Source of the DNA: Periplaneta americana
Taxonomy: Eukaryota > Arthropoda > Insecta > Blattodea > Blattidae
NCBI RefSeq assembly: GCF_040183065.1
Contig: NC_091120.1
Span: 18,021,208 to 18,085,207, forward strand
Reading direction: 5' to 3'
Length of the DNA stretch: 64,000 bases
The notes below the pieces were generated by a model, which had not been told where the DNA came from, made no database searches, and saw only the letters and a program-made list of their open reading frames with translations. Positions 23,424 to 36,144 of the stretch are shown piece by piece. A program made the translations under genes and the position numbers. Every line of letters begins with the position of its first letter. The stretch's first letter is position 1.

Positions 23424-23700
23424 ATGAGGGATATTCAGAAAGTAAGTTTTCCTGCGGCCGCTTACAGAAAGGAAACACAATTTCATGGAAATATTTATTG
23501 GAACAAATACAGCAATTGTTGAGCTATTTTTCAATATATTCCCCACCGGAATTGAAACTTTTGTCATACCCTGGAATCAAGAGAAAGGTGCAGACGGCTG
23601 TCACACACTGGATCCAGGCGGCAGACTTCTACGACACAGGGATACGAAAGTTGATCCCATGGTGTGATAAATGTCTCATTTCCATTGGATAACACATGAA
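23424..23700 (+). pseudogene. Mariner-like element remnant (5' TIR fused to transposase C-terminus)
   Basis: GAGGGATATTCAGAAAGTAA at 23428 looks like a mariner end. About 130 bases later, a shifted frame reads QTAVTHWIQAADFYDTGIRK and LIPWCDKCL, which resembles the C-terminal end of mariner-type transposases. The catalytic region is missing, so an internal deletion is inferred. Confidence 0.55.
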
Positions 23701-23780
23701 GAGTCCACGGCAAGAATGATGGATGTCAGTTTATTGTCGAAAATGAACCAAGACTGTCAATGCATAGCTTAAGACATATA

Positions 23781-24369
23781 CTGGGTGTTCAGTTCAAAAT
23801 GTGTCTTGGCTCGCTGTATGCCGTCTGTGGCTAGCCGATGAGCCTAGAGAATTCAATCTTCCTACACTTCCGCAGAGGTGTATAACCTAAGAGGCAGAGA
23901 AGTTGCCTAGCAAGTACGGCGTTCATTCTGAAGAGTACGTACCGATACGTACGGTAACACCGGTAGTGGCAGGAATGTGAACTGTTTGGAAATACGTACT
24001 GTCGGGATATGGGGAGAGGGTTAAGACGATTACTTACGTATTTGTTGACATTAACTTCGACGGTCAACATGGACACGGAGCATTTGATTTGTGTTGTGGA
24101 ATGTTACCGTACGCAACCGATGATAACAAATACCCTGCGTACGACTTGCCGGCGCAAAACACAGTTCGAAAGAGGTTATGGTAGCACACAGACCGTACAG
24201 ACCGCCATCTGTTGCTACGACGTTCAAGTTATACCGTACACGTTCTCAAGTTCAGATTGAAGAATGCCTTAAATAATAGGCAACTTCTCTAACATATAAG
24301 CTGAAACTCGCTTCAAATCGGTGACCCAACAACAGTGACGTCATGACATACTTTGAAATGAAGACCCAG
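23781..24369 (+). mobile_element. TA-flanked TIR element family T, copy 1, 589 bp
   Basis: Ends read CTGGGTGTTCAGTTCAAAAT and, reverse-complemented, CTGGGTCTTCATTTCAAAGT. TA flanks both ends (23779-23780, 24370-24371). A second, inverted copy is at 38218-38810, where an empty-site paralogue confirms the boundaries. TA targets suggest the Tc1/mariner superfamily, but the encoded frame (24009-24260) is too short for a transposase. Confidence 0.9.
24009..24260 (+). CDS. Conserved 83-codon frame in TIR element family T
   Basis: Starts MGRGLRRLLTYLLTLTSTVN and ends TFSSSD. The other copy of the element (38327-38578, minus) keeps the same frame from start to stop with only two visible replacements (R to W, T to I). 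Part of it, DTEHLICVVECYRTQ and later TQFERGYGS, faintly resembles the helix-turn-helix start of mariner-like transposases (a VxxYxxT ... FxRxY ... TI pattern). It could be a leftover N-terminus in a shifted state, a small DNA-binding protein, or chance conservation in two young copies. No function can be asserted. Confidence 0.25.
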   Translation: MGRGLRRLLTYLLTLTSTVNMDTEHLICVVECYRTQPMITNTLRTTCRRKTQFERGYGSTQTVQTAICCYDVQVIPYTFSSSD

Positions 24370-24371
24370 TA

Positions 24372-26569
24372 GAATGTACATACAGAGTTATATGGCATTA
24401 ACACTGATAGTCATTGTCCAGTAATCTCAGTTAAGCTTTGAGCGCTAAGCATTTCAAACTTTGAATTGCTTCTCCTTCAAAATGTATTCCAAATGACATC
24501 CATTATTCTCACAGTGGACTCTTCATATTTAAAATGCTTCAATAATATCTGTATCTGTTTCAATAAATTATTTCCTTTCTGTAAACGGCCCCAGAGAAGC
24601 TTGTTTTCTGGACGCCCCTCGTAATTGCGCTCGAGTGGCCAAAATTTGTATAAGCACTTGTTTTAACATTATTAACATGGTGGAAGAAAAAAATAACTTT
24701 TATATCTGCCCCCACGAGAAATATTTGCTGTCAGATATGTAAATTATATGAGAACAGTTTTAAAATGTAAATAAATTTAAATAATAAACGTAGATAATTT
24801 AGAAAAGAGTAAGTGATAGCGATACATATGTTTAAACTCATATCCCCTTAATATGACTTCGCAGACTTCAAGTTCCATATATCTAAATGTTCTGTAGAGG
24901 ATCCCATATTTCCTGTTTAATTTTTGCTCGTTTTTACTGCATAATCCTGAATATCTGTTACTATTGTCTAGTTAAAAGATCTGTAAAAGTATCAGAAGAA
25001 ACAACTAAGGAATTTACATGAAGTCCAAAAAATAAAATGCAATTTAATTACAGAAAGATATAATTTTATTATCAAAAATGACTACACGATTCAAACGACG
25101 GACAAAGACAGCACAAGTTATTGCAATGAAAATCCTAAAAGCAACGAACAAATTTGTTTTGGCTTGCCAAGCATAGCAGATTTTGAGTGTTTGGCAATAA
25201 AGATGGCATCTGCGAAAAATTCTCAAATGTCACAGATGTTAACAACAACACATGATTGAAAAACTCAAATTATTCTTCACAGACCAATTACTGCGTAGTA
25301 AGAAAACATTTTTATTATGAATTAATTTATAACAAATTATGGAGTAATATTATTGTCAACAACATATTTTATATTTTGTTTTTATTGCTGTTAAAAGGAA
25401 CATGATATTCCGAAATAATTTTCTTGAGGTACAGCTTATTGCTCATAAATGAGTTTTGTTAGAATTTTTACCATTACTTATTAAATATTCAATGTATGGA
25501 AGTTACATTAAATAACAGTTAACCTTCTTTTAATTGTAGTTATAATTAAGTAGTAACAATAAACATAACACTATTATTCGTGTAATAGATTATATTTTTG
25601 CATAAATTAGTAAACAACAAAATCTGTTAATTTCAGCAAAATATGGCTCCTTGATGACTTGCTATTTTCATCTAATTTTATATAATTATCAGATATTCAT
25701 AATAATAATTAAATACCAAAAAGAACTGAAAAATTATTGTCGGCGATTTTTTCTCTTGTCTAATTAAAATGTAATATTGTGGTTTTAAAATTACTTGTAA
25801 ATAATTACTCGTATTTTGCCTAATTTATAGATTTAGATTAATATTGTTTGTTTTCAGTGTCTTTATTATGTTTCTTTCATTTCCAAAATAAACAAAATTT
25901 TGAAGTTGTGATAAGGAAATGTGACCTTCTTAAGAATTCCTTAATAGAAAAGCTTGAAACTATCAAAATACCAAAGACGTTCAAGCAATGGTTTACAAAA
26001 TGCTGAGATCAAGAATTTAATATTTTACTTGTAACACTTAAATTATTCAATAATGTACTTAAAATATAAAGTTACGAGAGAAAAGCTTTCGGTTAACAGT
26101 TATAAAAAAGGCAGAAATTTATGGCGAAAATGTTGATATAAGTAATTTTTAAATTAGATATTGAATTGCAATATCATACTTCTGTATTTATTTTATACAT
26201 ACAGTATACTTTCTATTAATTTCTTTGTTTGAAGCATTTTTATCATTATTAAGAAATGAAACTCAACCATTCACCTCAACTGGACGGCACCACTGACACA
26301 TAAGACGTGACAAAAATTAAATACGTAATATAGAAAATAATCAATTACACTAGAATATCACACTATATTTAATGCTTTGTACGATAGAACATGTTTTAAA
26401 TATGTATAGACTGCTTATGTTTACCATGCATTTCCAAACAGATAACCGTGAAAACTTCGACTTTTTTAATCTTTCAAGCTTTCTAATAGTTTTAGTTGTT
26501 ATAATTACATAATATATATTACGATGACAATTACATGTAGATGGTACGATATCGTACTTATACTCTGGT
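24372..26569. other. Very AT-rich non-coding stretch, 2.2 kb
   Basis: No feature seen. Frames are short and scattered. Possibly intron or intergenic sequence free of recent insertions. Confidence 0.5.
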
Positions 26570-26820
26570 CGGCGGGAATAGACACATAAGTAAAAAAAAG
26601 ACGATTTTTCTGTTGTACCAAATCGCATAAGTCAAGTATTTTTTCTAATTTTTGAAATAATAAAATTTCTTGTATTTTAAATTGAAAAGGGTCTTACTTT
26701 AACCAACATACATGAATTTCTTCATTATACTTATGCTCAGTTAAGAGTAAATAAGAAAAAAGTCTCTCCTAAAAAATTATTATTTTTTTTTTACTTATGT
26801 GCCTTTTCCCGCCTACCAAA
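26570..26820. repeat. Inverted repeat with ACTTATGTG motif
   Basis: GGCGGGAATAGACACATAAG followed by an A-rich run (26572-26602) mirrors a T-rich run followed by ACTTATGTGCCTTTTCCCGC (26783-26813), with a spacer of about 180 bases. It may be the ends of a small decayed element; no target duplication identified. Confidence 0.4.
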
Positions 26821-26899
26821 TGCTCACGCCCCTACAGAAGAGAAAAACGACCATATAAAGGATAGCTTCTATGTGGAATTGGAACACACTTTTGATTAG

Positions 26900-27775
26900 T
26901 TACCCAGATATCATATGAAAATTTTATTGGGGGAATTTCAACGCTAAAGTAGGACAGGAGGATATTTTTAAACCGACTATTGTAAAAAAAAAAAGAGCCT
27001 ACACGTAACTAGTAATGATAATGGAGTTAGGTTAGTCAACTTTGCGACATCAAAAAATTTTATTGTCAGAAGTACAACATTCTCCCATAAGGATATACAT
27101 AAATATACTTGGACTTCTCCAGATGGATTGACACACAACCAGATAGATCGTATCTTGATAGATAAACGAAGACATATTAGTATAGTAGACATTCGAACCT
27201 TCAGGAGGGCAGACTGTTACTCTGACCATTATTTAGTAATTGGAGAACTAAGAGAAAGACTATCAGTAGCCAAGCGAGTAGAGCAACAAGTTAATATTAG
27301 AAGATTCAATATTCCGAAATTAAAGGACGAGGAAACTAAGCAACATTATCAGGTAGAAATTTCAAATAGGTTTGCCGCTTTCGCAAGAAGTTGATGAAGA
27401 GTTACATGTTAATAGCGTGTGGGAAAATATCCGAGATAATATCAAAATTGCAGCTGAGCAGAGCATAGGTTATTATGAAACTAAGAAAAAGAAACCGTGG
27501 ATTGATGAAGATTGTTGCATGGTAGTAGAAAGAAGGAAGCAGGCAAAATTGAAATTCTTAGAGGATCCAGTTGAGGCGAATAGAGATAATTATTTCAATG
27601 AAAGATGGGAAGCAAATCGTACACTTAGAGGCCGAGATGTAGATGGGAGGATACTATTAAATTGGATTTGAGGGAGGTGGGATATGATTGTAGAGACTGG
27701 ATTAATATTGCACAGGATAGGGACCGATGACGGGCTTATGTGAGGACGGCAATGAACCTCCGTGTTCCTTAAAAG
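26900..27775 (+). pseudogene. RTE-like LINE with internal deletion: endonuclease fused to 3' end
   Basis: This is a LINE protein that nicks DNA and reverse-transcribes its own RNA. Frames at about 26920-27670 show the apurinic-type endonuclease half: a GNFNAKVG motif (the family norm is GDFNAK, so the aspartate is lost), then KYTWTSPDGLTHNQIDRILI and ADCYSDHYLV. The frame at 27372-27671 continues with the linker to reverse transcriptase (KKPWIDEDC). The whole reverse-transcriptase core is missing. Sequence jumps at about 27630 to the 3' terminal block (GRDVDG, then DLREVG in a shifted frame) and ends near 27775 with CCTTAAAAG. Confidence 0.85.
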
Positions 27776-27811
27776 TCATAAGTAAATATGCCTGTGTATC
27801 AAATACAGAAC

Positions 27812-28111
27812 GTGAGGGAGTGACAAAGTTACACAACGCAGAACTGCACTCATTGTATCGTCACTTAGCATAATAATTATGATCATTAAATCCACACGTT
27901 TAGCCTATATAAATGAATCAAGAAATGCATAAGGGGTGTTAGTTGGAAAAAAAGACCTTTAGAGAGGCCGAGACGTAGATAGCAGGATATTAAAATGGAT
28001 TTGAAGGAGATGGGATATGATGGTAGGGACTGGATTAATCTTGCTCAGGATAGGGAACGATGGCGGGCTTATGTGAGGACGGCAATGAACCTTCGGGCTC
28101 TCTATAAATCA
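27812..28111 (+). mobile_element. RTE-like LINE 3' fragment
   Basis: A degraded tandem neighbour of the preceding LINE: TGGATTAATCTTGCTCAGGA and ATGGCGGGCTTATGTGAGGA match the other copies' 3' ends. Coding frames are interrupted. Confidence 0.75.
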
Positions 28112-28236
28112 TTTGTAAGTACGATTGGAGAAAACCCCGAAAATCCCAACCAGGCAAATAAGTCAAGCTGGAATAGGACTCACTCCCAAATATAACTCCA
28201 AATCAGTAGACAAACGCTCCTGAGCTACGCCGGTGA
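28112..28236 (-). mobile_element. SINE family 2 fragment
   Basis: TTGGAGAAAACCCCGAAAAT and CTGAGCTACGCCGGTG match, in minus orientation, the body and head of family 2. The tail half is missing. Confidence 0.6.
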
Positions 28237-28255
28237 TATTTGCTATTAATTAAGA

Positions 28256-29245
28256 GCATATCGTCGGTTTCTTGGTAAAATTGACCAAGTCCAAAATGTA
28301 AAATTGTTAGAAAAAGGTATTTAAAGGTTTAATGATCCATCCAAAAATAACTGTACTTCTTTAGATGTTAGTAATAAGTTACTTTGAAGGTAAATGTGCT
28401 ATATTATTAGTTTTTAATATAAAATTATGTCTGAAATTTTCATAATGCTTGGAAGCCTTGGAATGTGACTTGGTCACTTTTACCAAGAAACCGACGATAT
28501 GTAAGTGAACGACCACAAATATTATCAGAAAATGCAGGTTCTAAATTTATAAAATTTTATAAGAAAATGAACTCACAATTGGACAAAAATTACAAGGTAC
28601 CACAACAAGATTTATTAGAACTTAAATATCTGATAAAAAGTATAAAAAAAGGTTACTAATATTTTTCAAACTAGTTTTATCAAAGTATGAAAATAAAACA
28701 AATAAATTCTGCAGTTACATTATTTGGTGTCCAGAACATTGTTATGGTCTCTCTGACATCTTTAATATTTTTCCTGCATGTAATAAACACTTATTTCTGA
28801 AAAGTAGACTACTTTCAGTCATGTATAGTTGTTTATTTTAATACAATTTATTTTTTTATTTGTCCTATATAAAATGTATTAAAATTTACATAATATTTTT
28901 GTGACCTAATTTTTCTATTTTCAAACAAATGGTCATTATTGTAGTCTACCTTTTGCATAAATGCATGTTAAATCAGTGTACAAAATTTCAGAATTCTATA
29001 TCTAATGGTTGTGGAGTTATGTGTGAAAATATTGAAATTTTCGAAAATTTAGTGTAAAGTAAAACGTGAATTCTAAAAAATATTATTAGTAACCTTTTTA
29101 TACTTTTATCAAATATTTAAGTTCTAATAAGTCTTGTTGCGGTACCTTGTAATTTTTGTCCAATTATGAGTTGATTTCCTCATAAAATTTTAGAAATTTA
29201 GAGCCTGCATTTTCTGATAATATTTGTGGTCGTTCACGTACATAT
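28256..29245. repeat. Compound inverted repeat (two nested arm pairs)
   Basis: Short pair: CGTCGGTTTCTTGGTAAAA at 28262-28280 mirrors TTTTACCAAGAAACCGACG at 28479-28497, with further GACTTGGTC/GACCAAGTC pairing inside. Long pair: 28502-28675 is mirrored by 29066-29243, roughly 175 bases with scattered differences. The middle block, left block and right block thus form a three-part fold-back. The plus-strand frame 28465-28659 contains SERPQILSENAGSKFIKFYK. The mirror arm keeps nearly the same residues with mostly silent changes, so the arms descend from coding sequence, probably of a transposon. Confidence 0.8.
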
Positions 29246-29392
29246 AGCCTTAAGCGTATTTCAACTCTATCTTTTAGTACTTTAAAATCATAGACTGAGA
29301 GAACATTTTATATATTTACAGGATCGTTACGTGCTAGAAAATATTCATTTAAATAATTAATTACAAATTAGAAAATGAAGTGTTTTTGTACC

Positions 29393-30211
29393 AGTATTAT
29401 TCTGTGAGTAATTAGGGAAAACACGGAATTTTACTGGAAGCAAGTAAAGAGACAGGTTTGGAAGTAAATCCCGAAAAGACAAATTATATGATTATGTCTC
29501 GTGACCAGAATATTATACGAAATGGAAATATAAAAATTGGAAATTTATCTTTTGAAGAGGTGGAGAAGTTCAAATATCTTGGAGCAACAGTAACAAATAT
29601 AAATGATACTCGGGAGGGAATTAAACACAGAATAAATATGGGAAATGCCTGTTATTATTCGGTTGAGAAACTTTTATCATCCCGTCTGCTGTCAAAAAAT
29701 CTGAAAGTTAGAATTTATAAAACAGTTATATTACCGGTTGTTCTTTATGATTGTGAAACTAGGACTCTCACTTTGAGAGAGGAACATAGGTTAAGGGTGT
29801 TTGTGAATAAGGTGCTTAGGAAAATATTTGGGGCTAAGAGGGATGAAGTTACAGGAGAATGGAGAAAGTTACACAACACAGAACTGCACGCATTGTATTC
29901 TTCACCTGACATCATTAGGAACATTATATCCAGACGTTTGAGATGGGCAGGGCATGTAGCACGTATGGGCGAATCCAGAAATGCTTATAGAGTGTTAGTT
30001 GGGAGGCCGGAGGGAAAAAGACCTTTAGGGAGGCCGAGACGTAGATGGGAAGATAATATTAACATGGATTTGAGGGAGGTGGGATATGATGATAAAGAAT
30101 GGATTAATCTTGCTCAGGATAGGGACCGATGGCGAGCTTATGTGAGGGTGGCAATGAACCTCCGGGTTCCTTAAAAGCCAGTAAGTAAGTAAGTATTATT
30201 CTGTGAGTAAT
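29393..30211 (+). mobile_element. RTE-like LINE, 5'-truncated, perfect 20-base target duplication
   Basis: AGTATTATTCTGTGAGTAAT at 29393-29412 recurs at 30192-30211. Between them is one open frame (29458-30174, 238 codons) for the C-terminal third of the reverse transcriptase. It reads EVNPEKTNYMIMSRDQN, FKYLGATVTNINDTREGIKH, LRWAGHVARMGESRN and LGRPRRRWED, ending AMNLRVP. The element ends in repeated AAGT units. The frame is unbroken, so the insertion is young. It begins downstream of the polymerase catalytic motif, as usual for 5' truncation. Confidence 0.95.
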
Positions 30212-30812
30212 GGGTATGGTTTGTGAAATATATGCAGCTATTTTTCTCTCGTTTCATTTCGCGTTTTTTCTTCTTCTTCTGTTATTTTCATTTTATTTCC
30301 ATGTCATTTAGTTTTGGTCCGTTCTCAGGAGAATGGTTCTAGTCTGATTCTTAGTGCGACTATCCATCTACAAGAAGCGAATGTATTCATGAATAATCTG
30401 ACGATGAAAATTCTTCTTCAGGTTTGTGTATAATATCCGCATAGACTCTTCAAGTTGTGAACATCATATAATATCAATTTGTAGAGCTTCTGCTCGGAAG
30501 TTAAGGGACAAGGGATCATTTCCCGGTTGCTTTATATACACTATCTCTCTCTGTCACAGCACATACTCTTGCAAGGAAACGAGGTCAATTCAATTTGTTT
30601 CCAAGCGAGGTCTTCTTGAAATAAATCAGTTTGAACATGAAGTTGGTCATAATTCGGTAAAGTTTATATTTTTATGTAAATACGGAACCCGACGTTTGAG
30701 CACAAATTTTAACATAAAAAATGGTTACACTCGCAATGATTTTGCAAGTACAATTAAAGATTAACTATAACAATATTAATAAATTAAGCCATGAAAATGG
30801 ATGCGATTATCA
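30212..30812. other. Non-coding, unclassified
   Basis: One 112-codon plus-strand frame at 30426-30764 has no recognisable domain. Nothing else supported. Confidence 0.4.
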
Positions 30813-32120
<1,308 letters not shown>

Positions 32121-32929
32121 AAAATGAAGAGCACGTGCTGCTTAAGAATTCCGAAACATAGAATACCTGAATACCTATTTGTCTAACAAAGAACCTTGTA
32201 CAACTTCTTGTACAATGATATCTGAAACAGGCTATTCCACACAGAAAATACAGGATTATTAAAACTACCCTACTTTAAACGGACACGTTCACTTCACGTG
32301 GATAATCGTGTTAGCTTAATTGTGATCACACATGCATGCATGAATAAACGCTTACAAGCATCCATCTGCCCATCAATCCATTAGGCCTGCTTTATTCATT
32401 CAGCATGCTCAGTTACAAAGAGATCCTAATACTAACTCACATGCCATTTAGGCCTTCAGTTTAAATTCACACACAGATACACACCCGCACGCACGCACGC
32501 ACACACACGACAAGAAAGTAAGAAACTTTTTCCAAACATCAGGGAAGTCCACAGAAGGACAATAATGGCATCGGATGTAAGATGTATGATAACAGGACAT
32601 GGAAAACTGAGAAGCTATTATTACAAACATCATATTATTCAAAATCTAACATAATCATGAAAGGGTACAAACAGTGGACCATTTATTAATGGATTGTAGT
32701 CTGCTGAACGAGTAAGGGAATGTCTTTTAATATAATAAAAGTTCAAGTTCAATCTATAAGATTTATCTATTTTGCAAATGTTTATTTGCTACAACATTGT
32801 ATATGAAATATTAACGTTTTCGCCTTTTCGGCATCATCAGATATTGTTAAGAAACACGAAATCTAAACCTTGAACAAATTAAAATGTACATAGTATTATG
32901 CATGACAAAATGGACTTTCATGACTTTTA
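32121..32929. other. Non-coding, unclassified
   Basis: Contains a small CGCA/CACA run at 32482-32508. No gene or transposon end supported. Confidence 0.45.
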
Positions 32930-33675
32930 TCATCCAGTCTGTTGTCAAAAAATCTGAAAGTTAGAATTTGTAAAACAGTTCTATTACCGGTTGCTCTGTA
33001 TGGTTGTGAAACTTGGACTCTCACTTGGAGAGAGGAACATAGGTTAAGGATGTTTGAGAATAAGGAGCTTAGGAAAATATTTGGGGTTAAGAGGGATGAA
33101 GTTACAGGAGAATGGAGAAAGTTACACCACACAGAACTGCACGCATTGTATTCTTCACCTGACATAATTAGGAACATTAAATCCAGACGTTTGAGATGTA
33201 GCACGTAGCCTATGTGTGTGAATCCAGAAATGCATATAGAGTGAGGTAAAAGATCTTTGGGGAGATCGAGATGTAGTGGGAAAGATAATATTAAAATGAA
33301 TTTGAGTGTAGCGGGGTATGATGCTAGGGACTGGATTAATCTTGCTTAGAATAGGGACCGATGCTGGGCTTATGTGAGGGCGGCAATGAACCTCTGGACC
33401 CATACCTGTGGAGTAACGGTTAGCGCGTCTGCCCGCGAAACCAAATGGCCCGGGTTCGGTTCCCGGTCGGGTTAAATTACCTAGTTGAGGTTTTTCCGGG
33501 GTTTTCCCTGAACCCTACATGAGCAAATGCTGGGTAACTTTCGGTGTTGCACCCCGAACTCATTTCACCGGCATTATCACCTTCATCTCATTGAGACGCT
33601 AAATAACCTAAGATGTTGATAAAGCGTCGTGAAATAACCTACGAGAAAATGAACCTCCGGGTTTTCTAAATGCCA
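32930..33675 (+). mobile_element. RTE-like LINE 3' fragment, split by a SINE
   Basis: The frame at 32942-33208 encodes KNLKVRICKTVLLPVALYGC through EVTGEWRKLHHTELHALY, matching other copies. It then degrades (deletion and shifts after 33195) but remains recognisable to 33397. A SINE occupies 33398-33647, and LINE sequence ends with GAACCTCCGGGTTTTCTAAA. Confidence 0.88.
33385..33660 (+). mobile_element. SINE family 1, copy 3, inserted in a LINE
   Basis: AATGAACCTCTGG (33385-33397) and AATGAACCTCCGG (33648-33660) flank the SINE and are themselves LINE sequence, so the host order is certain. B box GGGTTCGGTTCCC; tail GACGCTAAATAACC. Confidence 0.93.
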
Positions 33676-34568
33676 TTTTTAAGTAATTACTCAAGTTCAA
33701 AAATACCTGAAACTGAATGCAATATAACAAGAATACAGTGCTTGCATACAAAGACGTAATGTTTTGCCAACTCTGCAGTAATAACTAGTATTATGATTAA
33801 GATAAATTTGTATCCAATTTGGAACAAAAAGTAGTCATTATCTTGAAATATATTACCGTTTCGTATGACAAAGTTCCATCTAAGAGTTAAGATGCTTTTA
33901 TTGTGAAAGACAATGAGGCACCAAGCTAAAAGTAGACGAGTACAAAGTTTTATAGCATACAAATTGTAAGAAAACTGTCTGAAGTCTTTTCAAACTATGA
34001 AACAAGGCTTGATAAAAATGTAAATTACAGGTTATTGGATAAAATGTATTATAATGACTACAAGTCTTGCATTTTAAACATTTTCTTCAGTTAAGAAGAT
34101 ATTTCTTATACACACGAGACACAGCATTCTAATGGCCGTTACTGGATTATACCTTAATTCAAATGGAATAACTAGCTGTATTTATACCTTGTCCGAATCC
34201 TGCTGGACAAAATTTAGATGTTCTTGAATCTTATACTGCGTACTACAGATGGGCACATTTTTGGACACATCGGCAAGACGGTAGGCCTATAGGAGATGGC
34301 ATTAAAAATGTATGAAGCTTCGTGTACTGAAAATAATTTGAATAAAGATTGTCACTTCCACCTTCATGTAAGTATGAAACAGTACTTTAAAACTGCAAAT
34401 AGGGGTGGGTATTTTCACAGGCGGTCTGTAATTATTATGAATATTTCCTTCAAAACCATGATTCAAAATCTTGATAAAAATTTACTCTCTAATCGCTCTC
34501 TTACATTTACTGAGCATATTGGAAATTAAATCAATGGCTTTTCCAAAACACGCTATGAAATTTTTCAT
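33676..34568. other. Non-coding, unclassified
   Basis: No feature supported; the frames are short and overlap on both strands. Confidence 0.4.
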
Positions 34569-35230
34569 ATAATAGTACATTATGCATTAGGCTCTATAAT
34601 GGTACCAATTAAGACGCGAGTATGTTTATGAAACGAGCGCAAGCGAGTTTCATAATTTTCATACGAGCGTCTTAATTACCATTATAGGCAAGTTTCATAC
34701 GACTTTTTATGCTCGACCATATTTCTAACTTGAAATTATTCATAAGTATTCATATTATTCTTATCTGACTGGGGAGCGGAAGTGACCTTGTGCAATATAT
34801 CGTAAATTGTGAGATGTGCGCAGACGCGAAAGTATTGATTTTTTCCGAGGATCAAATGTCACTGACCTTGATATAATCTAGAGAGTAAAATGAACATTAA
34901 TCTAGATATAACCTGGAAATTGATTTAGACATTGAAAAACGAGATGACAAATTGAATTTATTTGAATATTATTTACAATTAACGCTAATTATTATAGTAA
35001 CAGAACATAACCTTCTGCGACAGTTGGATTTCCAGCCTCCGTGACGTTTCGCTAGTTGTCTTTCGATTGCATATCCGAGAATAATCGATACTTGTGCTTT
35101 CATATTGCTACAATAGTGCTTTCCGATTGGTGGAAAACCTGAACTTTAATGAATAGGTGTACTTCAATGAGGTCCATTAAAGGGCTGCTACCAGGTGTAT
35201 AATTACTACATTTCGGCATGGTCGAGCATA
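34569..35230. repeat. Dispersed repeat family K, copy 2
   Basis: Direct copy of 12839-13502, including the same inverted repeat near its left end. Differences are scattered substitutions and a few small indels. Confidence 0.8.
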
Positions 35231-35379
35231 AAACAATTTTTATCTCGAAAAGAAAGCAAAAAAACGATCGAAGTTGCATTAAACTTTTTTGTATGATATA
35301 TCTCAAAGAAAATTCCCTGAAATTAGGGACATTAGTTACGGTTCACCATGTATATTATTACCAATATCCAGTAAAATTC

Positions 35380-36136
35380 GGCCACCGGCGTAACTCAGTC
35401 GGCTAAGGCGCTAGCCTGCCGATCCGGAGTTGCGCTCGGGCGCGGGTTCGCTTCCCACTTGGGCTGATCACCTGGTTGGGTTTCTCAGAGTTTTTCCCCA
35501 ACCGTAAGGCAAATGTCAGGTAATCTATAGCGAATCTTCGGCCTCATTTCTCCAAATATACTATCTACCAAAAAGTAATTGGGCACTTGCCTCTTTAGAA
35601 CCTCGTGGTACCACCTCTTGTTGCTATAACACCAGCCACCTTGTCAGGCATGCTCTCCACTAGTTTGTGTAGGATATCCACTGGAATGCGTCGCCATTCC
35701 TCTTGCAACATGGCACTCAGTTGGACAATGGACGTTGGCCCCATGTTTCGGCGGCTACTATGAAGTGGTGTGCAGGCAATAATGTTCACCGGTTGGACTG
35801 GCCGGCACAGAGTCCTGATCTCAATCCCATTGAGCACCTTTGGGACGAATTGGACCGGCGGTTGAGGTCTCGGGAGATGAGGCCAACTTCCATTGTTCAA
35901 CTGAGTGCCATGTTACAAGAGGAATGGCGATGCATTCCAGTGGATATCCTACACAAACTAGTGGAGAGCATGCCTGACAGGGTGGCTGCTGTTATAGCAA
36001 CAAAAGGTGGTACCACGAGGTTCTAAAGGGGCAAAAACGGTGCCCAATTACTTTTTGGTAGATAGTGTATCATCTCGCTGTCATCTATTCCATCGACGTT
36101 AAATAACCTCGTAGTTGATACAGCGTCATTAAATAA
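35380..36136 (+). mobile_element. SINE family 2, copy 2, split by a Tc1-type element
   Basis: The head GCCACCGGCGTAACTCAGTC with B box GGGTTCGCTTCCC starts at about 35380. The body runs to 35558, and the tail (CGACGTTAAATAACCTCGTA) resumes at 36070. The interruption is exactly the 509 bp element below, flanked by TA. Confidence 0.88.
35559..36067 (+). mobile_element. Fold-back Tc1-type element with about 185-base inverted arms
   Basis: TA flanks the element at 35557-35558 and 36068-36069. The left arm 35559-35741 is an inverted copy of the right arm 35880-36067. The right arm and centre encode the C-terminal end of a Tc1-type (DDE) transposase in frame 35703-36026: RLDWPAQSPDLNPIEHLWDE, then LQEEWRCIPVDILHKLVESM. 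The left arm is the same 3' coding end turned round. The element is thus a deletion derivative in which the transposase tail has become the terminal inverted repeat. It cannot encode an active enzyme. Confidence 0.92.
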
Positions 36137-36144
36137 CAGAGCCA

